Below, one piece after another: positions 44,776-56,664 of a DNA stretch of 64,000 nt. This stretch comes from Cristatella mucedo (Eukaryota > Bryozoa > Phylactolaemata > Cristatellidae), in assembly GCA_009760855.2 (NCBI GenBank), contig WPIO01000140.1, forward strand, positions 124,001 through 188,000, read 5' to 3'. Below the pieces are notes generated by a model, which did no database searches, had not been told where the DNA came from, and saw only the letters and a list, made by a program, of their open reading frames with translations. The position numbers and the translations under genes were made by a program. The first letter of the stretch is position 1, and the number at the start of each line of letters is the position of its first letter.

Positions 44776-45529
44776 TCATACTGGTAAGCCAAATTACGTA
44801 AGGTTGACGAAAATTGCAATAGTAAATCAAAACGAATCCAGCCGCCCTTTATGCAATGTGACTTGCTTACAGGAACAGATATTGCAGCTGCCAGCCGTCT
44901 TCATTGTAAAAAGGTAAACAGGCCGAGCAAACTGGCAGCCATGTACAGAACGATTTGAGAGCTCACGGCTTTCACAGAGCATTCCCTCGTCAGGAAGGGC
45001 TCACTGCCCGCAAGAGTTAAATTAGAGCATCTGCTACCAAAGGTTAAGCACCTCAGCAACTGCCCCAATTCTAATGACAGTACTAGTCTCACCAAGGATC
45101 TCAAACTTCAGCAAGTGGCTGCGCAAACCAACAGCTCTCACAATGCACTATTGCTCTCTCACTGATAAGGCGCAAGGTTGAGGCTCCAGCAAGTTGAGCT
45201 GCCCAAGCTGCCAGAGCTGAAAAACTCAATGACCATATGGTCACAGCAGTCATTTTCGTTATAGACTGAGGTACAACTGGGCTAGGTAGCTACTCTTGCA
45301 TAGGCAAAGCCAGGACTAAGCCAGCTGTTGCCAGACCTTGACCTTTGACCAAGGCGGCAACTCAGTGGAAGAACAAAGGGGTGCATTGGGTACAAACAAG
45401 TAACTGGGTACTATTACCAGTGGGGTCAGCTCAAGGTGCCCACCAGCCTTAACTAAGAGGTCAGTTGGTGGTGCTAGGATGGAAATGTAGAACACACATC
45501 CACCATAGTTCACCCAGGATGAAAAGTGC
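44776..45529. other. TMEM184 intron 4, unassigned
   Basis: No repeat or exon recognised. The open frames here are short and resemble no family. Confidence 0.35.
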
Positions 45530-45600
45530 TCTAGACTTTGGTTCCGGAGGTCGTAGGGTTCAACTCTCGGTTATGGCATGGCACGTTCTTTTATCTAATG
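45530..45600 (+). mobile_element. SINE relic with B box
   Basis: ctctagactttggttccggaggtcgtagggttcaactctcgg shows the SINE-A inverted-repeat remnant and a B box GGTTCAACTCT. Only this part is recognisable. Confidence 0.5.
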
Positions 45601-45740
45601 CTGATCTGAACGAGGGAATTCCGGGGCTTCATAGATCTGGCTCACGGTTGTCTTACGTTGCTATCAATATTATTATTCTTAATATTATCACACATAAAAG
45701 ATCCTGCAACGGATCACAATGTGCCATCCCCATAGACACG

Positions 45741-45970
45741 ACCAAAGAGTAAGCACTACCACATTCACCAGTAAGGGGGTTGCATAAAGAGCCAGGGGAA
45801 AACGGCAACATGGGTGTGGTGCACAGTAGCCAATCGACCATGCAAAGCCAGTTTCATTTGTGCATTATACAAGGAGCTGCATTCTGCACTAGGAACATAA
45901 AAAGCAATGCATGGCCTAAATTGCTGTGCTCTTTGCAATATTCACAGAGAAGGATCAACAAAAGTACGCA
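45741..45970 (+). repeat. Unclassified interspersed repeat, copy 1
   Basis: About 230 bp shared with 47001-47230: accaaagagtaagcact, ttcaccagtaagg, agccagtttcatttg.gcat, aaaaagcaatgca.gg(c/t)ctaaatt, gcaata.tca. No tRNA-like head, coding sequence or LINE hairpin was seen. Family unknown. Confidence 0.75.
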
Positions 45971-46066
45971 GAGTTCTCTACTTCTTTTACTGAGCACGCT
46001 GTTAAAGGACTTGGTCCCGTGTTGAGTTTCATTTTGTACTGCTAAGGAGCTTCACGATTCACTTAC

Positions 46067-46142
46067 TTGCTTGCAAAAGCGAAGGAATGTGATGGTATAC
46101 TCTCTGCCGGCAAAGCAGCACGTGCCATACACGAGACTTCTC
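46067..46142 (-). CDS. TMEM184: TMEM184 exon 4
   Basis: 76 nt, acceptor CTTTTCAG|GAGAAG, donor AAGCAA|GTAAGT (phase 0). It encodes RSLVYGTCCFAGREYTITFL and then RFCKQ, the Cys-rich loop (YGTCC) and FLRFCKQ block of TMEM184. Family members usually have SSCLYGTCCL here, so CLY is replaced by SLVY. Confidence 0.96.
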
Positions 46143-46684
46143 CTGAAAAGTCAAAACTGGCACCATTAAGTGCGCAGTTGCAGCCACTGTACACAATTGG
46201 GCATCATCTCCTGAGAAACAGACAAGTCAAAAGCAGATGAAAAGCAATACATCGATGAAAGGACCAACTAGTGGACTCACAAGATAGAGCCTGGTCGAAG
46301 GAGGGACACGTCGATCGATCTAAGACAGCAAACTTGACGTGTACCTTGCCATACTAAAATATTCCCTTACACATTAACACACTCTCCCTGAATGATACAA
46401 CTCTAAACCACCATGTTAATGATTCACAGTGGTTAGTATTCTGTTGAAACAATGGTGTGCTAGTGGTTATACTTCCTTTGATTTGTCGAGCCTACACACA
46501 CAGTTCATCCAATCGTAACCGCAGGGACAGAGAAACTGCTAAGACTGTGCATATGCTCATACAAACTAATGTTGATTACCAGCTCACCGTATGATACAAA
46601 TGTGAAATAATTGTTTTTCAAATAGGTGTATAGCTACAGATATCAGTTGTGAGTGTGTAAACAACTCTGGAATGCTAAGGAAGA

Positions 46685-47000
46685 GAGCCTCCCTGCTAGC
46701 TTTGCTAAATCTCTCGGCAGCATTTGCTGTGATTAACAATTCCTTCTTAAGCTGACGACATCTCGCCTGGACTGGTCGATGGCACTGAACTGCAGTGCTT
46801 TGGATCCTATCTCAGTCGGAAATGCCAGAGCATGGAGAATTGACATAAGTTGGCAACAGTCATCTGGGGAGGGGCTTAAGTCCTGGGAACCCCAAGAATA
46901 CGTGCTTAAGCAAGTTCTTATCACAATTTATACTCAACTCCTTGCCAAAGTAATCGCCAAGAACAATCAAGGCATTCACTTTCGTGCAGATGACACACGA
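46685..47000 (+). mobile_element. LINE-B RT fragment, left half
   Basis: gctagctttgctaaatctctcggcagcatttgc (LLALLNLSAAF equivalent), then ttatactcaactccttgccaaagtaatcgcc and GIHFRADDTR, where a ~230-bp repeat interrupts. Resumes near 47244. Confidence 0.85.
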
Positions 47001-47230
47001 ATCAAAGAATGGTCACTTGTAAATTCACCAGTAAGGAAATTGCTCATAGAGCTAGGGCAAAACCATTCAATCAAATGTGGGGTACAGGAGCCGATCGACC
47101 GTATGAAGCCAGTTTCATTTGCACATTGCATGGAAGCGCTGCACTCGGCACCACGAAGGTAAAAAGCAATGCACGGTCTAAATTATTTTGTGCTATGCAA
47201 TACTCAAGAGTAAAGGCTCAACCAAATTAA
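47001..47230 (+). repeat. Unclassified interspersed repeat, copy 2, inside LINE-B
   Basis: Second copy of the 45741-45970 repeat, sitting between the YADD-equivalent and the following CFD.SQ block of a LINE-B copy. This shows the repeat can move or be copied independently of LINE-B. Confidence 0.75.
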
Positions 47231-47243
47231 CACTGCCATAACA

Positions 47244-47540
47244 GTGCGCTTTGATCTCTTCCTGTGTTCCAGCACGGCATTTTCTCTAATTCTCTTGCAG
47301 CACTTATCGCTGACATTAGTACTTGGATGGCAGCAAACTTTCTCAAATTAAATGACAATAAAACCAACCTATCATGGTTAGTAGGAGTAGTAATGGGCAT
47401 AATTATCTACTCAAAGATTACAAAGCCTAACTCTCAAAATGGGCTAGGCCAGCATTTCTCTAGTAGTGTCTGCATGCAATCTGGGTGTCCTGCGACTATC
47501 AGCTGCACTAGCAGCCACAAGTTTTGTCACGCATGCCCTC
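47244..47540 (+). mobile_element. LINE-B RT fragment, right half
   Basis: Resumes at tgcgctttgatctcttcctg; carries ADISTWMAANFLKLNDNKTN and degenerates after 47400. Confidence 0.85.
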
Positions 47541-47744
47541 CTGTGAGTACGGTATCTGAGCCGATAGCTGCTGTGTGAACTAGTCTAAATTGATGATACA
47601 TATTTACATATTTTTTTGTTTATTGGCTATTAATAAGCAGTGCTTCGTTCGGCATTGCTGATACCCCCTTTGCAACCAGATAACTCCTTTAACAATGGCC
47701 ATTGTGGTTTCATGATTTCAGTTGCTGCCAGGGTCCTTGTTAAG

Positions 47745-47965
47745 GGGTAAGGTGCTTGCCCTTCACGACTATGGTCAAGGATTGGAGTCCTGCAGTGAGC
47801 GATCCTTTATTGACAACTTACAACGGTGGTAATAATAATAATAATAATAATGTACTTGATAAAGCGCCCTCAGAGAACTTAATCTCTTTCTAGGCGCTTT
47901 ACATTTGCTGATGATAGCCGTGATGGCTCTTCTGCCCATATAAAAATAAGTCTATTAGCTCAGCT
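47745..47965 (+). mobile_element. SINE-A, degenerate, split by a LINE-B tail
   Basis: Head aaggtgcttgcccttcacgactatggtcaaggattggagtcctgc, body gcgatcctttattgacaactt, then a LINE-B tail at 47832-47911, then gatagccgtgatggctcttctgcc and the SINE tail. Confidence 0.85.
47832..47911 (-). mobile_element. LINE-B tail (hairpin-only) inside SINE-A
   Basis: (TAA)n followed by tgtacttgataaagcgccctcagagaacttaatc and tctttctaggcgctttacatttgctg. Only ~80 nt were copied, essentially the hairpin plus tail. Confidence 0.92.
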
Positions 47966-48489
47966 AACTTTTTGAATCGAAGGTATTACCCTGCTCAATG
48001 ATTGGCATGCTTCACAATAATAATACTCGAAAACCTGCCAGGAGAGCAAATTTTTAGTCCGCGTGCTTTTAAAAATGGCCGAAAACACTTGTGGTGCATA
48101 ACGACTAGTAGACACTACTTCGACTACGACTAATACTCACAGGAAAATGACTCAAAAAATGCAAAAGGTGTAGGGCAGCGTCCTGATATGTGCTCTCACT
48201 TCACTTGCTTGCAGTGGCTGAGTCAGAGTCAGGACCTTAAGCCGTTTGAAAAAATCTATTTAGCCTTGGCTGAGAGCTCCATACAGTAAGGCCAGATCAC
48301 CGGCCAAACTATTTGACAATGGCAAGTGTTTGGCTCACTATACCATTCGATATAGCTATGTAATCCTGTTGAGATTATTTTGGCATCAGGATCACTAGTT
48401 TGGACCCACGGGGTAGATCTTAAAACTATTCACAGTAATAGCCGACCAGGCAGCTAGAGTAGAACTGGGTGGGGCCAAACTTGCGGATG
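47966..48489. other. TMEM184 intron 3, unassigned
   Basis: Nothing recognised. Confidence 0.35.
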
Positions 48490-48860
48490 TACATTCCATT
48501 AAAAAAGTTGGGGCCTGCTTAGATTTGGACATACACCCAAGCTGGTGCATGCATATGTGACACCTTGTCTAGACATAAGAAACTTCCGGTTTCAATAGCT
48601 AAAAATTCCGAAGCTATGTTTGGCTGTCGTGATCATCGACCACTGTCAAATTACACTCCTTTTCACTGATCTACACTGGCTTCCCATCAAGCAGCATCGG
48701 TTGATCAATTTATTCATCATTCAATGCTTGATCAATATCGGTTTTACGACCTTGTCATTCCTCCTTAGGTTTATTTATTTTTATGCTCCAGCCTATCTAT
48801 CCGTACTATTTCACGATCACACCAGGCGTTGTACTCTCTCTTCTGACTCAAGTCGATAAC
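48490..48860 (+). mobile_element. LINE-B RT fragment, old
   Basis: tccattaaaaaagttggggcctgcttagatttgg (the KIRACLD equivalent), gtgcatgcatatgtgacacc, LFTDLHWLPIKQHR, and LRFIYFYAPAYLSVLF. Confidence 0.8.
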
Positions 48861-48981
48861 TATGCATAGAACATCCCGGCTCGTCCTCTAAATCACACTC
48901 TCTAATTCTCTAATAGTTTGCAGCCAATTACACACACGAATGCACATGCACGCAAAAAACACTGACACACACACACACTTA

Positions 48982-49119
<138 letters not shown>

Positions 49120-49666
49120 CTAGAAAGCTGGAAAAAAGGCCTCAGGCCGGTGGTGCTAACACCACAGGTGCCCTCACACCTTGCTCACTGCTGTTGACCA
49201 ATTGACATACCGATCTGTTTCTAGACCTCAAGTGCCATTTAATATGCACGATTTTTGTATAGCAGTAATGACCAGCTTCAGTAGCGCTCTGACAGATAAG
49301 AAGCATATGAGGATAGCCAAAATATCTACAGCATTCACCAAATTTGGAGAACTTATCCATGAGTCGCTGAAAGCCACGTGATGTTTTGCACCGTGGGGGC
49401 AGGTGGCAAGAGGAGGTCCCGAGTACTGCTCTACTGAAGGGAATCAACCTGTGCTGGCAATTTGTGTCTCCCATTTTTCACTTATTATAACCATAGCAGA
49501 TTCCCTATGATGTTTATTCACCGATGCCACTGATTGAAATAGCAAATTTTCAACACCCTGAACCAGCATTCGGCTGATCTTTATTTAAGGCCATAATTCC
49601 AAATAGCGCCTCCAGATACCATTTAGTCCACCGGTGATGGCAAACTCTTTCTTGCATTATTGGTAG

Positions 49667-52480
49667 TAATGTAATGTAATGTATCTCCGTCAGTAACTCC
49701 ACAAAGTCATAAAGACCATGTGGGTGTTACGCAGGAGAGTTTTGTATAGCACACTCACAGCCTAAGCGGCTTTCGGTAAGCATTCGGTAGCCAACAGACT
49801 TCGTCTCACGCAACAAAGAGAAAGTGGGAAGCATAGCAGAGTTAGGAGAGCAGTTGAGGTAGTGAGTAGCATATAAGTAGCAGTTCAGGACCGCTGAAAA
49901 AGATGTGCCATAGTCGGCAGTTGGAGAGTAGATGTCGTTGCGTAAGAATTGTGGAAGCGAGTTCCACAGTCTAGGACCTGCAGAGCTAAAGCTTCTGTCG
50001 CCAACTGTCTTTAAGCGGAGGAATGGGACAGCTAATTTATTGTCTACACAGGACCTGAGGGCGCAAACAGGCTGAAACTGATGCAGCAGTTCAGCTAGGT
50101 ATGAAGGAGCCAAGCCGTGGCGGGCCTTGTGGGTCAGCGTAAGAACTTTGCTCTGTATCCTTTGCTCAACCGGCAACCATCCTAGCTCTTTCAGCAAAGG
50201 TGATACGTGCTCAAACCGCTGGGACTTGAAGACCAGCCTTGAAGCCATATTCATAGTCCACTGTAGTGGCCTAGTTGCTTTCTTTGGTAGCCCAGCCAAA
50301 AGGGAATTACAATAATCAAGCCGAAACAGAACTAAAGAGCTAGTTAAATTTTTTACAAGCCACTGTGGGAGACAGCTTCTAATCTTGGATAGGGATCGGA
50401 TGTGATGGCTAGCTGTAGAGGCAGTCTTCTGAATGAAGCTTTTGAAATTGAGGCAGCTGTCAAACACGACACCTAGATTACGAGCACGTGGTGATGGTCG
50501 CACAACAGCATCACCTATTAGAAAAGCAAAGCCTTTTAATCCAGCCACACGCTTAGGGTGTCCTATGAGAAGCAGTTCGGTTTTATCGTCATTTAATTTC
50601 AGGAAGTTTTCCGACATCCAGGATCGAATATCGGCAAGGCAAGCATTCAGTTTCTCAGTTGCTGCAGCAGATTCCGTCGGTTTAAATGACAAATACAACT
50701 GAGTATCGTCAGCATAGAAGTGATATCCTATTCCATGGGCCTTAATCACTTTTCCCAGAGGTTCCGTATAAATGGAGAACAGCAAGGGACCAAGTACAGA
50801 CCCTTGAGGGACTCCACAGGTGACCCTTCTCATGTCTGAGACCTGACCCCCACACGACACGGATTGAACACGATCAGACAAGTATGATTTAAACCACGCC
50901 AGTGCTTCGTCTGCCAGACCGATCGTTGTTCTCAATCGTTCAAGCAGAACTTCGTGATCAATGGTGTCGAAGGCAGCAGACAGATCTAGCAGAGCTAAGG
51001 CAGTGACATTCCCGTCGTCGTTGCCACGTAGAATGTCATTGTTAACACGGAGGAGAGCAGTTTCAGTAGAGTGCTGCCTCTTGAAACCTGATTGAAATGT
51101 TTCTGACATTCCATAATTTTCGATATGTTAAACTAGCTGCTTAGCAACAATTTTTTCAAGAATCTTTGATAAGAACAGAAGAAGGGAAACTGGACGATAG
51201 TTTGCTAGGACCTCTGTGTCTAATCCAGGCTTTTTAAGAATAGGTCTAACGATTGCCGATTTGAAGGACTTGGGGACGACCCCTTTTCCCAAAGAAGCAT
51301 TACAAATCTTGGTTATGGCAGGGCTAAGATGGTCTGCAAGTGAAGACCACAGAGATGAAGGTATAGGGTCTTCAGGAGACGAGCTCTTTTTGCTAGACCT
51401 TATTAAGGCAGCCACATCACAGGCAGAAACATCAGAGAACCTTCTAAAAAAGGTCACAGGTTGAGGAACGGCGATTGCTTTGGTCGGAGGGGGCTTAATG
51501 GACGCACGAATGTGCACAATTTTTTCAGTAAAGAAGGCTGAAAACTTTTCGGCTGAGCCCTTAATATCTGGGGAGTCAGACCTGGCAGCATTGGCCAGTA
51601 CATGGTTTACTGTCTTATAAATCTGTTTAGTGTCCGACTGGCAGGAATTCAGTCTTCTAATGAAAAAAGAAGCCCTGGCTTTTTAAGCTTTCGGGTGTAA
51701 ACTCGAAGGAAGTCTTTAAAATTGACTAGGTCTGCCTCAGACCCCGATTTCTTGAAACGACGTTCCAGCCTGCGCTTAACACGGCGCATCTTAAGGAGTT
51801 TTTTTGTAAATTGAAAGCAATCTCGACGACTTTGAATACGGATAGAGCGAACGGGAGCATGCTTGTCAAGAGCACTCCTGAGTGTCATGTTCATCGCATC
51901 AGTAAGGGTATCGAGGTTGCCGGCCGAGTCTGAATGCAGATCAAGAAGGCCTGCATCACAAACAGATTTCAAAAACTTGTCCAAGTCAATGCTTTGTAAG
52001 TTACGTCGTTTGGCAAATTCGACATTGCCCTGCACGTACGAGGGAGCAGGAACAGTAAACGAGACCGAACAATGATCTGAGAGGGTCAGTGGGCACACCA
52101 CAAAGTCAGTGGGGAGGACATCCTTAGTGATCACGAGATCTAGAATGTGGCCAGCGACGTGGGTGCTATGATTAACGTGTTGGGCCAAACCAAGATTCTC
52201 CAGACAGTCAAGAAATGAGCTGACCTGGCTGTTGCTAGGGTTGTCAACGTGAATATTGAAGTCTCCTACAATCAGTAGTGGCCTGTCACACACAAATATT
52301 CTAGAGAGGAACTCTGAAAACTCCTCTGTAAACAAGTTTAGACAGCCAGAAGGAGGCCGGTATATCACAACGGTGAGAGGCATTGTCTTGGATGAAGACC
52401 TGATAGCAACCGATTCAAACGATGACCCATGCGAGAAACTGCACATTTTAAATGTTAGTCACTGCTTAGCCGGCAGTGGC
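49667..52480 (-). mobile_element. LINE-A, best-preserved copy (endonuclease + reverse transcriptase)
   Basis: Minus strand, 2.8 kb. The endonuclease part (52446-51649) is an APE-type domain lacking its N-terminal third: VVIYRPPSG, LLIVGDFNIHVDNPSNSQ, and LTLSDHCSVSF with the catalytic His motif. A 1-nt frameshift near 51680 leads into the RT frame: GVVPKSFKSAIVRPILKKPG, YRPVSLL. One TAA at 51130-51128 interrupts. From 51109 a 460-codon frame continues: LDLSAAFDTIDHEVLLERL, CGVPQGSVLGPLLFSIY, FYADDTQLYL (catalytic YADD at about 50716-50705), LKLNDDKTELL, and the L2/CR1-type C-terminal region. The 3' UTR ends in GTTACTGACGGAGATAC and short ATTAC repeats. The upstream end is truncated inside the endonuclease. 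L2/CR1-group by motif style. In TMEM184 intron 2, same strand as the gene. Confidence 0.95.
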
Positions 52481-52497
52481 TAGGCTACAGGCAAAGC

Positions 52498-52670
52498 CGT
52501 GATGGCACACTAGGTAAGGCGGTTGCTTTCACGACCTCGGTCCCGAGGTCGTGGGTTCGATTCCTGTGGTCGGCGATTCTTTGTCGCCACTGCAAGCAGT
52601 GGTGATAGCCATAAAGGCTCTTCTGTCGCTATACAAAAAGAGGCTGTTTAATCAGCTAGGATTTAATCCT
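52498..52670 (+). mobile_element. SINE-A, near-consensus
   Basis: gatggcacactaggtaaggcgg, the 10-bp inverted repeat around gg-tc-cc, B box GGTTCGATTCC, ggtgatagccataaaggctc, ttctgtcgctatacaaaaag and aggctgtttaatcagctagg. Confidence 0.95.
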
Positions 52671-52734
52671 GACAGCTGTGGCTTTACTCTTGGGAGCCAA
52701 ACTACTCGGTGAATCGATCAGCCGATAGCTCCGG

Positions 52735-52856
52735 TTTGCCCCAGGGGTTGAGGTGTTCGCTTTTATGACCGAGGTCGGGAGCTCGAGCGCCTCGTGTAAA
52801 ACTCCTTGAAAGAGATTAGGTTCTCCTATGGTGCTATACAAATGAATTATAATACA
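52735..52856 (+). mobile_element. SINE-B, partly degenerate
   Basis: ggtttgccccaggggttgaggtgttcgc head, gaccgaggtcgggagctcgagcgc B-box area, ttgaaagagattaggttctcctatggtgctatac hairpin area, aaatgaattataata tail. Confidence 0.85.
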
Positions 52857-53379
52857 TGTTTATATTTATCGCCTGCTAAATTGCTCCAATATTTTTGGTT
52901 CTTTAAGATCGAGGTATAAAGGACAGAAACCAAAAACCCCTAATGTAGGATATCTAAAATGCAAAAGGCTCAAAAGAGAATGTAAATATTGACATTTTAC
53001 AGAGCACTAAAAAACAGACCAACAATGCTATCAGCAGGTAGTGCTGCAGGTGGTATCCAAGAGAACAACAGGCCAACGTCGTTAGTAGGAAAAAGTAGTG
53101 AGAAGAAAGTAGGTAAGAGGACCACCCACTGAGTCACAAATCGCGACATGTTCTTGGATAGAACCCACCACACTCATCTAGAGTGACTATGTAAACAAGC
53201 AGCTCAGTGCCTAGCAGCCGGCTACAAAATGGGACCGGCAACCAGCAGGCCAGCTTGCAGCTGACCAGGCCGGAGTTCTGACTATAGCACTTCACAAACA
53301 AAAAAGAGAAAGCCTTCGGGTCGTAAAAAGGAAAGTGACTCACATCTGCAGCTGGCTGGCCAACACCAATTGCTAATAA
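52857..53379. other. TMEM184 intron 2, unassigned
   Basis: No exon, repeat or conserved frame recognised. Confidence 0.35.
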
Positions 53380-54000
53380 TGATAATAATTCACTTGATAA
53401 AGCGCCCTCAGAGAACTCAATCTCTCTCTAGGCGCTTTACATTTGCTGTAAAGTGAAATGCAATTGAATGGTAAGTAAAATCATGCTTGAAAAACAGACG
53501 AAATGAATAATATGGTTAGGGGTGACATGCACAGGGTCAGCACGCAAATGTGGTTAGTGGCAGCATGCACAGTGTCAGCACGCATGAGCACATCAAGGAC
53601 GAATCACAGGGACCCACTAAATGCTGTCCTAAATAGCTGTGTTTTTAGGTTCCTTTTAAATGTGGTCAGGTCAGGGGATGTTCTGACGCAGGTCGGGAGG
53701 GAGTTCCAGGCTTTGGGAGCATATGAACTAAATGCACGGTCTCCAAAGGATTTAAGGTTTGTACGAGGTATTTCTAGACTGTTTGATTCCGAAAAGCGGG
53801 TGGTACGATGCATGGCCTGATGGGGTAGTATATCTGACAGATAGGCTGGAGCCATAGAATGAAGGGACCTAAAAGTGAGCGACAAAACCTTGAAGTCAAT
53901 CCGTTGCTTGACTGGTGGCCAGTGCAGGTCGGCGAGAAGTGGAGTAATGTGGCAACTGCAACGCTCACGACAGACAAGCCTAGCTGCAGAGTTAGGTAAT
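53380..54000 (-). mobile_element. LINE-B 3' part, well conserved
   Basis: Minus strand: tail and hairpin (53390-53440), UTR, and RT end in frame from 53885 (LTFRSLHSMAPAYLSDILPH, SYAPKAWNSLPTCVRTSPDL), 5'-truncated at about 54000 after the SAARLVCRERCSC equivalent. Confidence 0.93.
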
Positions 54001-54195
54001 GCTGCTATGAAATTGCTATATATCTTGGTAGGTCAGAGCTAGATTATTTCCTAGTATACACAAATCCATTACAATTGTGCTATAGCATAGCCTCAGAAAC
54101 GTAAAAGATAAACCAAAGACAGCCTCACTTTCACTCTGCTATCCTGCTATCTCCTGTCTTGTACCCTACCGGTTGTGCAGCATTATGATACTTCA

Positions 54196-54414
<219 letters not shown>

Positions 54415-55096
54415 CTACAACAAATATTGTTTGGCTGAGATAGCTCCAGGTGAAAAACCCATACGATCTTTTCTAGAAGTAGCATACCGGGTCGGACTTA
54501 GCTGAAACAAATGCATGCAGCACACACCACTACGACCCACGAAGGATTACCTGATCATCCATGTGTCATCCATGTGCATTCAAGCAGGATACAACACCAA
54601 CAAAGCTATCGACAGACCACAGTTCACAGGCAGCTTGCATTAACGTCCCTCCACATCAAGACCTCCACCAGGTCTCGACTAGCAACGATCGAGCGCTGCT
54701 CAAATTCTTGTGATTCGCCTATTTTCGATAGCTACTGGGTTATCTCTGATAGCTAGAACCACTTCGGGGTTCACCTCGGTGCCACTGTCACGAAACTTGG
54801 CTTAGGGTTGCACTTTCAACCGAGTGACACCAAATATGCCAGGCATTCCACAGCTAGGTGTTATTGCTAATGCACAGTTACATTCATGCTCAAAGATTGC
54901 AGGCATATGACCAAATGTCTTCCAAACTTGGGAAACAAAGCATCTCATAATTGGCTCCAAACAACACATGAGTATACCAAAACACTATACATGGATGACA
55001 GCTCCATCTTTACGAATACAGGTGTTAATTCCCACCTTTGGTAGCGTTACATGCCCATATCAGCAAGCACCCTTACGAAGATCAAGTTAGCAGTGA
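54415..55096. other. TMEM184 intron 1, unassigned
   Basis: No recognised content. A threonine/histidine-rich frame at 54511-54756 resembles no family. Confidence 0.35.
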
Positions 55097-56340
55097 ATAA
55101 CAATAATAATAATGCACTTGATAAAGCACCCTCGGAGAACTCAATCTCTTTCTAGGCAATTTACATTTGCTGCAAAAGCAGCATGGTCGAATGGTTAGTA
55201 GTAGCATGCTCACTGACAACAAGCATAAATGGTTAGAGGTGGGTGCACAAGGTTAGCATGCAAATATGGTTAATGGCAGCATGCACAGTGTCGGTCAATA
55301 TACAAAAGGTCACTGGCATACTGAATATACACTTGGTAACTAGCTAATGAGACCACATGCTCTGCCACGAATACAGGTCTTATTAATGAACCATCTTAGG
55401 AATGCATACTTGGGCAGTCTCTCTGCTTGTCTTGCTTAATCTTTCGGCAGGTTTTGATGCTATCGATCACCAAGTCCTTCTCGAGCGCCTCTCATCTCGC
55501 CAGGGCATCACTGGCACAGCAGCACAATGGTTCGAGTCCTATCAAAGTGGGAGACCCCGGGGCATTGATGTGAACCGACAAAGATAATCCAAGGCAGCAT
55601 TGAAGCACGGTGGTGTACCTCATGGCTCTGTGCTGGGTCTGCTTCTTTTCACGTTTTATAATCGTTCTCTAGCCGATGAGATTGCCAGGCCCAATCCAGG
55701 CTTTCACTTCTATGCAGATGACACTCAGCTGTACCTTTGCTTTGATCTCTCCCAGCCCTATTGCTCGTCGAATTCTCTCTATTCCCTTGCTTCATGTATT
55801 GATGACATCCACACACGGATGGCAGCAATTTTTTCTAAATTGAATGGCGATACAACCAGCTTACTAGTTATGGGCAAACTAAGTGTGATTCAGAAATTGA
55901 AAAACCCAACGGTAAAAATTGGCTCTGCAAGTAAATCTCACTTCATATGTCGAATCAGCACAAAATCTAGGCATCCAAAGTGGCCTTTATATATAAATGA
56001 CCACATCAGCTCCACAGCCAAGTCTGCCTACTTTCAGCTACATAACATTGCTAAAACTCGGGCTTGTTTAGACAGGGATACCACGTCTAAGTTGGTCCAT
56101 GCATTTGTGAAATCCCACCTTGACTTCTGTAACTTACTGCATGCAGGCCTACAGCATATGCAATCAGGTGCTTACAGCTGGTGCACAACTCTGTAAGCTG
56201 GTGCACAACTCTGAAGCTAGTCTTGTCTGTCGTGATCATCGGTTGCCACATCATACCATTTCTAATCGACCTGCACTAGCTCCCAGTCAAGCAATGCATC
56301 GACTTTAAGGCTTTGCCATACACTTTTAGGTCCTAAACCA
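55097..56340 (+). mobile_element. Chimeric LINE-B segment, arm 1 of an inverted duplication
   Basis: 55097-55297 is LINE-B tail and 3' UTR in minus orientation. A ~90-bp spacer (tggcatactgaatatacacttggtaactagc) follows, then LINE-B RT in plus orientation: LLVLLNLSAGFDAIDHQVLL, HGSVLGLLLFTFYNRSLADE, GFHFYADDTQLYLCFDLSQP, FSKLNGDTTSLLVMGKLSV. The whole chimera, including spacer and a local tandem duplication (gctggtgcacaactctg twice, 56177-56213), recurs inverted at 61325-62480. Frameshifted and dead as an element. Confidence 0.92.
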
Positions 56341-56660
56341 CACTTGCATGCTGACCCTGTGCATATAATAATTCATTTGTATAGTACCCCAAGAGAACTT
56401 GACCTTTATTCAGACGCTTCATATATGCCTTGGGGCTGGAGCCCACGACCTCAACCAGACCTTGGTCGGGGCGAGCACCTTCACAGCTGGGACCAAACCA
56501 GCTGTCACCCCCCAGCCATGTTATTCATGTTGTTTATCAAGCACGATACCACTCACCATTCGATCGTGTTTCCTTTGCAACAAATGTAAAGCACCTAGAA
56601 CGAGTTTGAGTTCTCAGAGGGTGCTTTATCAAGTGTATTATTACTATAATAATAATAATT
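56341..56660 (+). mobile_element. LINE-B 3' UTR and tail, interrupted by SINE-B
   Basis: cacacttgcatgctgaccctgtgcata at 56341-56366, then SINE-B, then accccccagccatgttattc through the UTR to hairpin gcacctagaacgagtttgag and ttctcagagggtgctttatcaagtgtatt. Confidence 0.88.
56367..56507 (-). mobile_element. SINE-B inside LINE-B
   Basis: Minus strand: taataattcatttgtatagtacccc, gagaacttgacctttattcagacgc, gggctggagcccacgacctcaaccagaccttggtc and head ggcgagcaccttcacagctgggaccaaacc. Confidence 0.9.
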
Positions 56661-56664
56661 ATTA

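Noticed and set aside
51649-52446. Endonuclease frame as a host gene
   Set aside because: GDFN and SDH motifs with the adjacent RT frame and LINE-A tail show it is the LINE-A endonuclease domain.
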